64,000 nucleotides of DNA, taken from contig JAWKUB010000009.1 in assembly GCA_041398745.1 (NCBI GenBank), positions 248,001 through 312,000 of the forward strand, written 5' to 3'. Positions 51,105 through 58,415 of the stretch are shown one piece after another (position 1 is the stretch's first letter; the number at the start of each line of letters is the position of its first letter). The DNA is from JACKHO01 sp041398745. Lineage in GTDB: Bacteria > Planctomycetota > Planctomycetia > Planctomycetales > Planctomycetaceae. The notes below the pieces were generated by a model. That model searched no databases and was not told where the DNA came from. It saw nothing but the letters and a program-made list of their open reading frames with translations. A program made the position numbers and the translations under genes.

Positions 51105-53360
51105 ATGAAGAGCCGAATCCTCCACACGCTTCTCGCCGTCGTCGTCTCGGTAATTCTCGTCGCAAGATCAAATGCCGCAGAAACGCAACGGCCGAACATT
51201 GTCTTCATTTTCGTCGACGACCAGGGCTACTACGACCTGGGCTGTTACGGGGCAACGGAAATCAAGACGCCGCGCATTGACGCTCTGGCAAACGAAGGCA
51301 CACGCTTTACCGACTACTACGCCGCAGCCCCCATTTGCAGTCCGTCGCGAGCAGGATTGCTCACAGGCTGTTATCCCCGTCGTGTCGGCAACCATATTTG
51401 GGTTCACCGGGCTGATTCGAATTCCGGCATTCATCCCGACGAACTGACCATTGCAGAACTGCTGCAAGACAACGGCTACGTGACCGCCTGTATTGGCAAA
51501 TGGCATTTGGGATTCCACGAACCATTCCTGCCAAAGAATCAGGGGTTTGATTACTACTTCGGACTGCTGCACAACCTCGATCCCGTGGAGGTGGTCTACT
51601 TCGAAAACGAGGGGGGCGTGCCCCTCATGCGGAATGATGACGTCGTCAAACGTCCTGCCCATCCCGCCGAGCTGACGAAGCTCTACACCGACGAAGCCAT
51701 CAGTTTCATGGAGCAACACCAGGACGGGCCGTTCTTTCTGTATCTCCCGCACACCATGCTGCACAATCCTCTCGGCGTGAGCGACGAGTTTGAGGGGACT
51801 TCGAACTGGGGCGAATACGGTGATGCCATTCAGGAACTTGACCACAACGTTGGTCGTTTACTCGACACACTCCAGCGGTTGAACATTGCCGACAACACTC
51901 TCGTCGTGTACGCCTCTGACAACGGACGCGGCCCCGGACGCACGCACGAGCAGAAAATTCGGGGGAACAAGCTTTCCACTCTCGAAGGGGGAATTCGCGT
52001 CCCCGCCATTGCCTGGGGTCCGGGACTTGGACTGCAGCAGAACGTGGAATCAGCGGCAGCTATCCGTGCGATGGACTGGTATCCCACGCTGGCGACATTT
52101 GCGGGAATTGAAGTCCCGGCAGGGCGGGTCATTGACGGTCGTGACATCAGTCCGCTTTTGAAAGGTGAGACGAAATTCGTCCCGCCGCCGGGCCTGAAGA
52201 AATCGATCAATGCGGCGGTACCATTGCGTCGTCGCTGGGACCCGCCGGGAGAATGGGAGCCGCTTATGAATCGGCTGGAGTACAGCGAAGCGTTCTTCTA
52301 CCACGGTAGCGAAGGAACCTTGTCGGCCGTTCGCTGGCGGAACTGGAAGCTCTATTTGAATCCCCAACTGCAGTTGTACGACCTGGAAAATGATCCCGGC
52401 GAGACCACGCTGGTTCGTAATGGCGAAATCCTGCGGAAGCTGCGCGGCATGGCCATTCTCTTTCAGGAAGAAATGCGACTCGACGCCCGTCCCGCTGGTG
52501 AATTCATACCACCTCGGCCAGATGGTCGTACCGAAATCCCCGCAGCCACTCTGGCCAGCCTGCATGCAAAACAGGACGTCACCTACGCCCGCTACGGCGA
52601 CCGCACGTTGGAAATGGATATTTACCGGCCCAAGTCAGACTGGGGGAAACTGCCCGCTGTCGTATGCATTCATGGTGGAGGCTGGGCGAAGGGGAACCGG
52701 CTCAGTCACGGGACCATCGCACAGGCCCTCGCAGCGCGGGGATACGTCACCGCCACCATTTCTTATCGACTCAGCGGCGAAGCCCCCTTCCCCGCCGCCA
52801 TTCACGACTGCAAAGCCGCCGTCCGCTTCCTCCGGGCACACGCAGACGAGTACGGCATTGATGAAGCACACATCGGCGCCATTGGTCTCTCTGCCGGCGG
52901 TCACCTGGTCGCATTACTTGCAACCTCAGGCGGTGTTCCCGAACTGGAAGGCGATGGCGGCAACGCCGAATTCAGCAGCACCATCCAGGCCGCCCTTCCC
53001 ATGGGAGCCCAAACCGACTTCCTCTCACAGCGGACCAAAGAAATCTCCGCAGATCAAAACCGAGGCCAAATCTGGCGACAATTCCTCGGTGGCTCCCAGG
53101 CAGAACAATCAAACGCCTACCGCCTCGCCTCACCACTGGAACACCTGGACGAACACGATCCCCCCTGCTGGTTCCTCACCGGCGAACTCGACGACCCCAG
53201 CACCCACGCCGACACATTCCGCGAGCAATTGGCAAAGCACAACATCCCAACGGGCCTGACCGTCATCAAAGACGCTCCGCATCCGTTTCTAGGAAAACAG
53301 GTGTGGTTTGATGAAATGATTGACGTGGCAGATGAGTTTTTGCGTAGGACATTGAAATAG
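51105..53360 (+). CDS. Sulfatase fused to alpha/beta-hydrolase (esterase-like) domain
   Basis: Start at MKSRILHTLLAVVVSVILVA (51105), a signal peptide; the longer frame from 51000 reads through a repeat. Residues ~28-460 are a formylglycine sulfatase: metal ligands in FVDDQGYYDLG, the C-x-P-S-R motif CSPSR at 78-82, GKWHLG, and LVVYASDNGRG. Residues ~485-751 are a BD-FAE/esterase-like hydrolase: CIHGGGW oxyanion motif, nucleophile Ser in IGLSAGGHL (~596), and a final Asp/His region (GELDDPS, DAPHPF). It probably removes sulfate and acyl esters from one exported or marine polysaccharide; the joint action is inference. 751 aa. Confidence 0.93.
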   Translation: MKSRILHTLLAVVVSVILVARSNAAETQRPNIVFIFVDDQGYYDLGCYGATEIKTPRIDALANEGTRFTDYYAAAPICSPSRAGLLTGCYPRRVGNHIWVHRADSNSGIHPDELTIAELLQDNGYVTACIGKWHLGFHEPFLPKNQGFDYYFGLLHNLDPVEVVYFENEGGVPLMRNDDVVKRPAHPAELTKLYTDEAISFMEQHQDGPFFLYLPHTMLHNPLGVSDEFEGTSNWGEYGDAIQELDHNVGRLLDTLQRLNIADNTLVVYASDNGRGPGRTHEQKIRGNKLSTLEGGIRVPAIAWGPGLGLQQNVESAAAIRAMDWYPTLATFAGIEVPAGRVIDGRDISPLLKGETKFVPPPGLKKSINAAVPLRRRWDPPGEWEPLMNRLEYSEAFFYHGSEGTLSAVRWRNWKLYLNPQLQLYDLENDPGETTLVRNGEILRKLRGMAILFQEEMRLDARPAGEFIPPRPDGRTEIPAATLASLHAKQDVTYARYGDRTLEMDIYRPKSDWGKLPAVVCIHGGGWAKGNRLSHGTIAQALAARGYVTATISYRLSGEAPFPAAIHDCKAAVRFLRAHADEYGIDEAHIGAIGLSAGGHLVALLATSGGVPELEGDGGNAEFSSTIQAALPMGAQTDFLSQRTKEISADQNRGQIWRQFLGGSQAEQSNAYRLASPLEHLDEHDPPCWFLTGELDDPSTHADTFREQLAKHNIPTGLTVIKDAPHPFLGKQVWFDEMIDVADEFLRRTLK

Positions 53361-53418
53361 CTTCGTTTCCACCTCACCAAGAGAGCTCGGCTCAGCCAGT
53401 CAAGCCGAACAATACGCA

Positions 53419-53925
53419 ATGAGTCGCCACTCCTATCTGAAATACGCCGTTCCCGCGATTGGCACAGTCTATTTCGGCGGGGCGCTGTTTTTGTGGTGCG
53501 TATTCATCTTCCGGATTGTCGGTGTTGAAGACTTATTGAATGTTCCGCGCCACAATCTGGTATGGAACTTGGGGATTCCATTCTGCCAGTGCGTTTTGCT
53601 CCTGAGCGGATTTTCGTCAGCGATTTACCTCACGAAACGCGGCAGCCGTCTCGCCATACCTGTCACCCTTGGATCAACGCTGCTGACCGGAATTCTCTTC
53701 GTCTGGTTGGCAACACCTGAGAATGCTCAGATCCATTACTTCGGCAGCCCCGAGGTTGTGCAAAACCATTTTCACGTGAACTGGTACGTGTACTCCTGGT
53801 TTCCCATGCTCACAACAGGCAATCGGGCGTTGGTCGCGACAGCAGGGGTCGTGACTGCCGCACTGTTCTTGAAGCACAGCCCCGTAGCGTGCGTCGAGAC
53901 GCACCGAACGATGACCGCAGAATGA
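53419..53925 (+). CDS. Hypothetical small membrane protein
   Basis: 168 aa, four or five hydrophobic helices (AVPAIGTVYFGGALFLWCVFIF, LGIPFCQCVLLLSGFSSAIYL, VTLGSTLLTGILFVWLA, ALVATAGVVTAALFL). No known motif. Its last ~15 residues (SPVACVETHRTMTAE) are encoded by the left arm of the inverted-repeat island at 53883, so the native C-terminus was probably replaced when that repeat arrived. Confidence 0.65.
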   Translation: MSRHSYLKYAVPAIGTVYFGGALFLWCVFIFRIVGVEDLLNVPRHNLVWNLGIPFCQCVLLLSGFSSAIYLTKRGSRLAIPVTLGSTLLTGILFVWLATPENAQIHYFGSPEVVQNHFHVNWYVYSWFPMLTTGNRALVATAGVVTAALFLKHSPVACVETHRTMTAE

Positions 53926-54063
53926 CGCTTCTGCGAACCGGAGAACGGAAATCTTCGACTCCAGAAAGGTGCGTCTGGTGACTCATATCAATCCCCACGC
54001 TTGTGGGACCGCTGTCCGTTGGATTCAAACCCCCCTCGTTGACAAAGCCGACGCACCCTACGA
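53883..54063 (+). repeat. Left arm of inverted-repeat island
   Basis: Three blocks that recur inverted on the right: GTAGCGTGCG..CGAGACGCAC..GAACGATGA (53884-53913), TGCGTCTGGTGACTC (53970-53984), and a 29-bp block at 54035-54063 starting CTCGTTGACAAAGCC. The right-hand partners are at 55470-55512, 55409-55423 and 55110-55138. The 54064-54466 stretch before the HTH gene has a poly-A/T patch near 54172 but no gene. Confidence 0.85.
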
Positions 54064-54466
54064 CTACTACTGAAGGGTGATGTTCAGCGATAGTCGCACA
54101 ACAATGTGAGTTTGACGGTCGTCGTCCGGCTACGGGAACTTCGCATGGACGTCAATCAAGCCAACACATAAGTTTTTTGAAAAAAATCTTGCACCCCGTA
54201 CAGCACCAGTGCGTGGGGCCTCTACTTCTATTACTTACCTACCATTCAACTGAATGTACTTGAGGATATACTAGCTTCAGGCATCCTTATTCGTCACTCG
54301 CTCACGCCTTCCGGCCCCGAGCATCAACGCTGCCCCCCCGCATGCACAGACGAGTGTGCCCCACTAGCGCTCACGCGGCTGGGGTACATGTTGACCAACG
54401 ACACTTGCCAGCTATTCTTCTCAATGTCGGGCCCGAGAACATGGCAAATGAACAGAGGTAATTCGG

Positions 54467-54952
54467 ATGGCAGCAAGTGCAAGCAAGGCAGAGAAAGCAT
54501 CGAAACTGCGAGAAAACGAAAAGAAATGGGGCTCAGCCTTGGTTGATGCTGGCTGGACGTTAATTCCTTCAACGATTCTGGAATGCCAACAGACTCTCGG
54601 ACTGGACCCAGTTGACCTAAACATTCTTCTGCAACTCGCGCGTCACTGGTGGCAAGAGGGAAATCCACCACACCCGTCCATGAAGACGATTGCCGATTGT
54701 ATTGGAAAACATGTCAGCACCGTCCAGCGACGTATCACAAAGTTGAGGAAGAGAGGACTTATTCGTATCGAACATCGGCACAACAAACACGGCGGTCAAA
54801 CAAGCAGCAAATACTACTTTGATGGCCTGATAGCGGAAGGAACCAAACTAGCAGAGGAAGCTATTGCGGACCGGAAGGATACCAAGCAGAAAGCAGCAAA
54901 CCGTCGAAGAAGACGTAATCCTCAAGGCCCAAAACTCAAAGTTATTCAGTAA
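54467..54952 (+). CDS. Helix-turn-helix protein inside the inverted-repeat island
   Basis: 161 aa, basic. The N-terminal ~35 residues are Lys/Ala/Glu-rich; residues ~38-115 form a winged HTH (LGLDPVDLNILLQLARHWWQEGNPPHPSMKTIADCIGKHVSTVQRRITKLRKRGLIRIEHRH), the pattern of replication-initiator or MarR/DnaD-like HTH domains; the tail is RRRRRNP-rich and may bind nucleic acid. No transposase or integrase motif is seen. As the only gene in the island it is the natural candidate for its maintenance or regulation. A terminator follows 8 bp downstream. Confidence 0.75.
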   Translation: MAASASKAEKASKLRENEKKWGSALVDAGWTLIPSTILECQQTLGLDPVDLNILLQLARHWWQEGNPPHPSMKTIADCIGKHVSTVQRRITKLRKRGLIRIEHRHNKHGGQTSSKYYFDGLIAEGTKLAEEAIADRKDTKQKAANRRRRRNPQGPKLKVIQ

Positions 54953-54960
54953 ACAGCGGT

Positions 54961-55060
54961 GCTGGAGTCGCCGCCCCATTCGTAGAGGGGAGCGACTCCA
55001 GCAACAAGACCGCGGCTGTCCGATTCGCTCCATTTGTCGCGGAGAGATTGGGCAGCCGCG
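54961..55060 (+). terminator. Two consecutive hairpins after the HTH gene
   Basis: GCTGGAGTCGC (54961-54971) with GCGACTCCAGC (54992-55002) and an inner CCCC/GGGG pair; then CGCGGCTG (55011-55018) with CAGCCGCG (55053-55060). The first is probably the terminator. Confidence 0.7.
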
Positions 55061-55180
55061 ATTTCTTATGACTCTAATCCTAGGCTGCTGTACGTAGTTA
55101 ATCCAGTGATCGTAGGGTGCGTCGGCTTTGTCAACGAGGAACGTGTGAATTGGTGTGACATTGGTCTCATCCATGTGCCC

Positions 55181-55242
55181 CAGGGTGGCCCACCCGCTCG
55201 TTCAGAGCGGTTGGGTGCCGCAGGCACAAGATGATTCATCAT
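55181..55242 (-). repeat. Double-hairpin repeat family 3, copy 2
   Basis: Reverse complement of the 35147-35208 repeat with four differences, all next to the stems. Confidence 0.85.
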
Positions 55243-55295
55243 CGGTTCTCCTGTCGTGAAGGACGGTCACACAATACTGGACGCGCACGACAAAG

Positions 55296-55339
55296 CATCT
55301 TGTCGCTCCGCGACCCGACCGGTTCGGTCGGGCCACCCG
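55296..55339 (+). repeat. Double-hairpin repeat family 3, diverged copy 3
   Basis: CATCTTGT, stem GTCGC-TCC-GCGAC, stem CCCGACCG-GTT-CGGTCGGG, then CCACCCGG. Both stems differ from the other copies yet stay perfectly paired. Confidence 0.7.
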
Positions 55340-55530
55340 GGTCGGCTATGTTAGCGAGGAACGTGTGAATCGGTCGGACATCGGTCTTGTCCGTGTGTTG
55401 CGTGACAGGAGTCACCAGACGCATCTTGTAGCAACCGCATGTTAACCCTGCGTGGATTGTTGCCGCGTCAAACTTCGCTCATCGTTCCGTGCGTCTCGCC
55501 GCACGCTACTGGAATTCAAATCCCCCCAAG

Positions 55531-55561
55531 CATGCCCACGCTGCTGCGCGACGTGGGCATG
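55531..55561 (+). repeat. 31-bp palindromic repeat family 2, copy 3
   Basis: CATGCCCACG and CGTGGGCATG arms; identical to the reverse complement of 29966-29996. It follows the ThuA gene's stop. Confidence 0.85.
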
Positions 55562-55577
55562 GCACGGATGGACAACG

Positions 55578-56453
55578 TTACTTCGACTTAAATCCACCCG
55601 CTTCGAAGTCGGCTTTCGCTTTGGCTTCCTGAGCCGCCGAGACTTCGGGGTTCGGGGTAGCGTCAACGTCGAATTCGCGGCGCATCCATTTGATGGCGGA
55701 CGTAATGGACGTGAGGTAGGTTTCGTTGGTCCAGCTTTGTTCGCGGTGGCCGAGGTTGTTGTAGTAGAGGCGGCCTTCGCCGGTTTCTTTGATCCAGCAG
55801 ACGGGAACGTGGTAGCCGTGTTCGGTATTCACGGCGCTGCCGGTGGGGCTTTGGGAGTAATCCAGGCTGAGCAGCACACGGCACTTTTCTGGTTGCCAGT
55901 GGCGGTACATGTAGATTTCATCCTGGTAGTGGAACTCCGGCCCGAACGATTCGACGAGTCGATTCTTTGGCTCGTGGTTCGTGAGGACAATTTTCGTTCC
56001 GGCCCCCCAAGGGTGACCAATGAACGTGCCGCCCATCATATCCCAGTAGGGTTCGTAGTTGTGGAACGTATCGCCGGCAGAGTGAAAGCCGAGCACGCCG
56101 TGTCCCTTCTGCATAATCCACTCTTTGAAAAAGTAGTCCCGATCCTCTTCGGCAATGGGAAGGTCGAGCGTAGTGTAGAAGGCGACGATGTCGTACTTCT
56201 GCAAATTCTCTTTCGTGAAGTCGGCTGCACAATCCTGCGTGCAGTGCACTTCAAACAGGCCGGTTTGTTCGCCGAGCTGAATCATGGCGATTTCGGCGGG
56301 GGCCAAATTGCCCTCAGGGCGTTTGACCGATCCGTGCACAAAGCCTGCGCTTTGCGTCACGAACAGCATCTTCGAGGGTTTGTCGGCTGCGAAACAGGTG
56401 GCGGTGAACATGACCGCACAGGCGACGAGCCACAGTTTACGACTCAGAAACAT
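55578..56453 (-). CDS. ThuA domain-containing secreted protein
   Basis: 291 aa from MFLSRKLWLVACAVMFTATCFA (56453), a signal peptide. ThuA (trehalose-utilisation-like, class I glutamine amidotransferase-like fold) motifs: KMLFVTQSAGFVHGSV, YDIVAFYTTLDLPI, GHGVLGFHSAGDTFHNYEPYWDMMGGTFIGHPWG, and the C-terminal LYYNNLGHREQSWTNETYLTSITSAIKWM. Planctomycetes carry many ThuA proteins near glycan-degradation genes. The catalytic role is unproven. Divergent from the Fe-S gene at 57000. Confidence 0.92.
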   Translation of the reverse strand: MFLSRKLWLVACAVMFTATCFAADKPSKMLFVTQSAGFVHGSVKRPEGNLAPAEIAMIQLGEQTGLFEVHCTQDCAADFTKENLQKYDIVAFYTTLDLPIAEEDRDYFFKEWIMQKGHGVLGFHSAGDTFHNYEPYWDMMGGTFIGHPWGAGTKIVLTNHEPKNRLVESFGPEFHYQDEIYMYRHWQPEKCRVLLSLDYSQSPTGSAVNTEHGYHVPVCWIKETGEGRLYYNNLGHREQSWTNETYLTSITSAIKWMRREFDVDATPNPEVSAAQEAKAKADFEAGGFKSK

Positions 56454-56565
56454 GGAGCACTCCGATATCACTAAGAACTTGTTTGTTGGACAGTACGTGT
56501 CTACAAATGATAGTCAGAGAGGGAAACCGTTGTCAGCCAACGCGGTCCAGATTCGGGCTTGTGGT

Positions 56566-56850
56566 GTGCATCCGATGAATGGTGGCAGGTTGTCGGGAAC
56601 CTTCACCCTCCCGTCGGCGAAGCCGAAAACGGGAGGGTCGAATCGAGCTTGCGAGATTCGGGGAGGGCAATTCGCGTGTCACCGTAGAATCTTGCCTTAC
56701 AGGCAGTTCCGTGTCCACTTTGCATTCGCCCCTCCCCTCGCTTCGCTCGACCCTCCCCGGCGGGGAGGGTGAATTCCTATTCCTCATGCGATTGCCGAGA
56801 GCTGTCCAAATGACTGAGCGAGAAGCACCGCCACCATCTATCGGATGCAC
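56566..56850. repeat. 285-bp MITE-like element
   Basis: Terminal inverted repeats at 56566-56586 and 56830-56850 match at 19 of 21 positions (GTGCATCCGAT... / ...ATCGGATGCAC). Inner inverted pair TTCACCCTCC (56602-56611) and GGAGGGTGAA (56764-56773), plus hairpins CCCTCCCGT/ACGGGAGGG and CCCTCCCC/GGGGAGGG. It fills most of the 56454-56999 gap. Confidence 0.8.
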
Positions 56851-56999
56851 CCGCGTACGTTGCATGGGATTTGCTGTGCTCGGTCGCTGCAAACGACACA
56901 GGCAGCTAACATGTGTGGCGTTCCATCACCTGGTTCAGGCACTTTGTTCGGAAGCATTGCGGCTCTCAATGCGACGGCAGTGCGCGGAAAAGTTTTTCG

Positions 57000-58340
57000 A
57001 TGTCTCAGATTTCTCAACTTCCCATTGCCAAGGCCGACAACTCCGAGTGGGGAAAATCGATTCCGTATGACCGGTTCCTCGATTGTGTGCACTGCGGACT
57101 TTGTACCTCGGCCTGCCCGACCTATCTGGAAACGGGGGACGAGAATGACAGTCCGCGCGGTCGCATTTACCTGATGCGAGCCGTCACTGATGGGCGACTC
57201 CCGCTGACCGATCGGATTTCTCGGCACCTGGACCTCTGTCTCGATTGCCGCAGTTGCGAAACGGCGTGTCCTTCTGGCGTTCAATATGGACGTTTGATCG
57301 AACCATTCCGCGTGGAGATGAAGCAACGCATGCCGCAACGCGGTGCGCAGGCCCGGGCGTCATTCATTCAGCGGATGCTGCTTAACAATTTGTTTCCGTA
57401 CGCCGGTCGCTTGAGGTGGGCACTGTTTCCTGCCCGACTCATGCAAATGCTGGGCATTGAACGCTTGTTGGATTCGCTCGGTCTGACCAAGTTGCTGCCA
57501 CAAACATTGCAGCGCATGCAGCGATTGTTGCCACCGCTCAGTGCTCCGCCCAAGCAGTTGCCGAAGCGACTCCCTGCCTGGGGCACCAAGCGGGCCACAG
57601 TGGCTCTGTTCACGGGATGTGTCGCCGATGCCATGTTTCGACACGTGCACTGGGCGACCGCCAAAGTGTTGCAGGCGAATGGCTGTGAGGTGATTATTTC
57701 GCGTCAGCAGGAATGCTGCGGTGCCATTCATTATCACAACGGGCAGGGGAGTCCCGCTCTCGAAATGGCGAAACGGAACGTCGTCGGCCTACTGAAAGAA
57801 CCGGTCGATGCCGTCGTCGTCAACGTTGCGGGTTGCGGATCGATGCTCAAAGACTATGGGCACATGGCCGAAGAAGTCGCCCCGGCGGCCAAGGCACTGC
57901 ATAACCAAATGGAAGCGTTCGCCGGCAAAGTGAAAGACATCAACGAGTTTCTGGCAGAATTCGGCCCGGTCAAACCAACGCAGCCCATTCACATCAAAGC
58001 GACTTATCACGACGCCTGCCATTTGTGCCACGCCCAGCAAATCCGACTGCAACCTCGACAGCTGCTGGGAATGATCCCCGGCCTCGAACTCGTGCCGCTG
58101 CGTGAGTCAGAAGTCTGCTGCGGGGCCGCGGGATCATACAACTTGACCGAGGCTGACATGGCCGACCGACTCGGACGGCGCAAAGTCGCCAACATTCTGG
58201 AAACCGGAGCCGAAGTCGTCATCTCCGCCAACGCCGGCTGCACCCTGCAAATCCAGGCCATGCTCAAAGAGGTGGGCCGAAGCGACATTCAGGTATTGCA
58301 TCCGATGGAATTGCTGGCGCGGGCATATGGTGAGGGATAG
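57000..58340 (+). CDS. Glycolate-oxidase-type (GlcF-like) Fe-S/CCG-domain protein
   Basis: Start at MSQISQLPIAKADNSEW (57000). 446 aa. Two 4Fe-4S motifs, CVHCGLCTSACPTYLETG (~residues 29-46) and CLDCRSCETACPSGVQYG (~79-96), followed by two CCG (cysteine-rich) domains: ECCGAIHYHNG (~236) and VCCGAAGSYNL (~373), each preceded by a conserved Cys-rich segment. This is the GlcF subunit layout of glycolate oxidase and related lactate/2-hydroxyacid dehydrogenases; the GlcD/GlcE flavin subunits are not next to it. The next genes carry FMN-binding and Fe-S modules, so it may feed electrons to them; that link is inference. Confidence 0.92.
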   Translation: MSQISQLPIAKADNSEWGKSIPYDRFLDCVHCGLCTSACPTYLETGDENDSPRGRIYLMRAVTDGRLPLTDRISRHLDLCLDCRSCETACPSGVQYGRLIEPFRVEMKQRMPQRGAQARASFIQRMLLNNLFPYAGRLRWALFPARLMQMLGIERLLDSLGLTKLLPQTLQRMQRLLPPLSAPPKQLPKRLPAWGTKRATVALFTGCVADAMFRHVHWATAKVLQANGCEVIISRQQECCGAIHYHNGQGSPALEMAKRNVVGLLKEPVDAVVVNVAGCGSMLKDYGHMAEEVAPAAKALHNQMEAFAGKVKDINEFLAEFGPVKPTQPIHIKATYHDACHLCHAQQIRLQPRQLLGMIPGLELVPLRESEVCCGAAGSYNLTEADMADRLGRRKVANILETGAEVVISANAGCTLQIQAMLKEVGRSDIQVLHPMELLARAYGEG

Positions 58341-58415
58341 CGTTCCTTACACTGGTGCAGATAAACTTTACTCGAAGGTCCGAGCAGTTGTGAGAACCGA
58401 GAGGAGATCGTACAC

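Larger units (their letters stand above)
55110..55512 (-). repeat. Right arm of inverted-repeat island with internal direct repeats
   Basis: Holds the 29-bp perfect inverse of 54035-54063 (55110-55138), a 57-bp direct repeat pair exactly 220 bp apart (55121-55177 and 55341-55397, ~82% identical), GAGTCACCAGACGCA (55409-55423), and the inverse of 53884-53913 at 55470-55512. No gene is supported in 54953-55577. Confidence 0.8.

Noticed and set aside
54001..54040. tRNA-like TTCAAACCC segment
   Set aside because: No acceptor, D-arm or anticodon stem could be built around it; it belongs to the inverted-repeat arm.
55110..55430. Minus-strand peptides with PIHTFL repeats (from the 57-bp direct repeat)
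   Set aside because: The two copies share some conservative changes, but the frames are short, cross palindromes and lack start signals; treated as repeat DNA.
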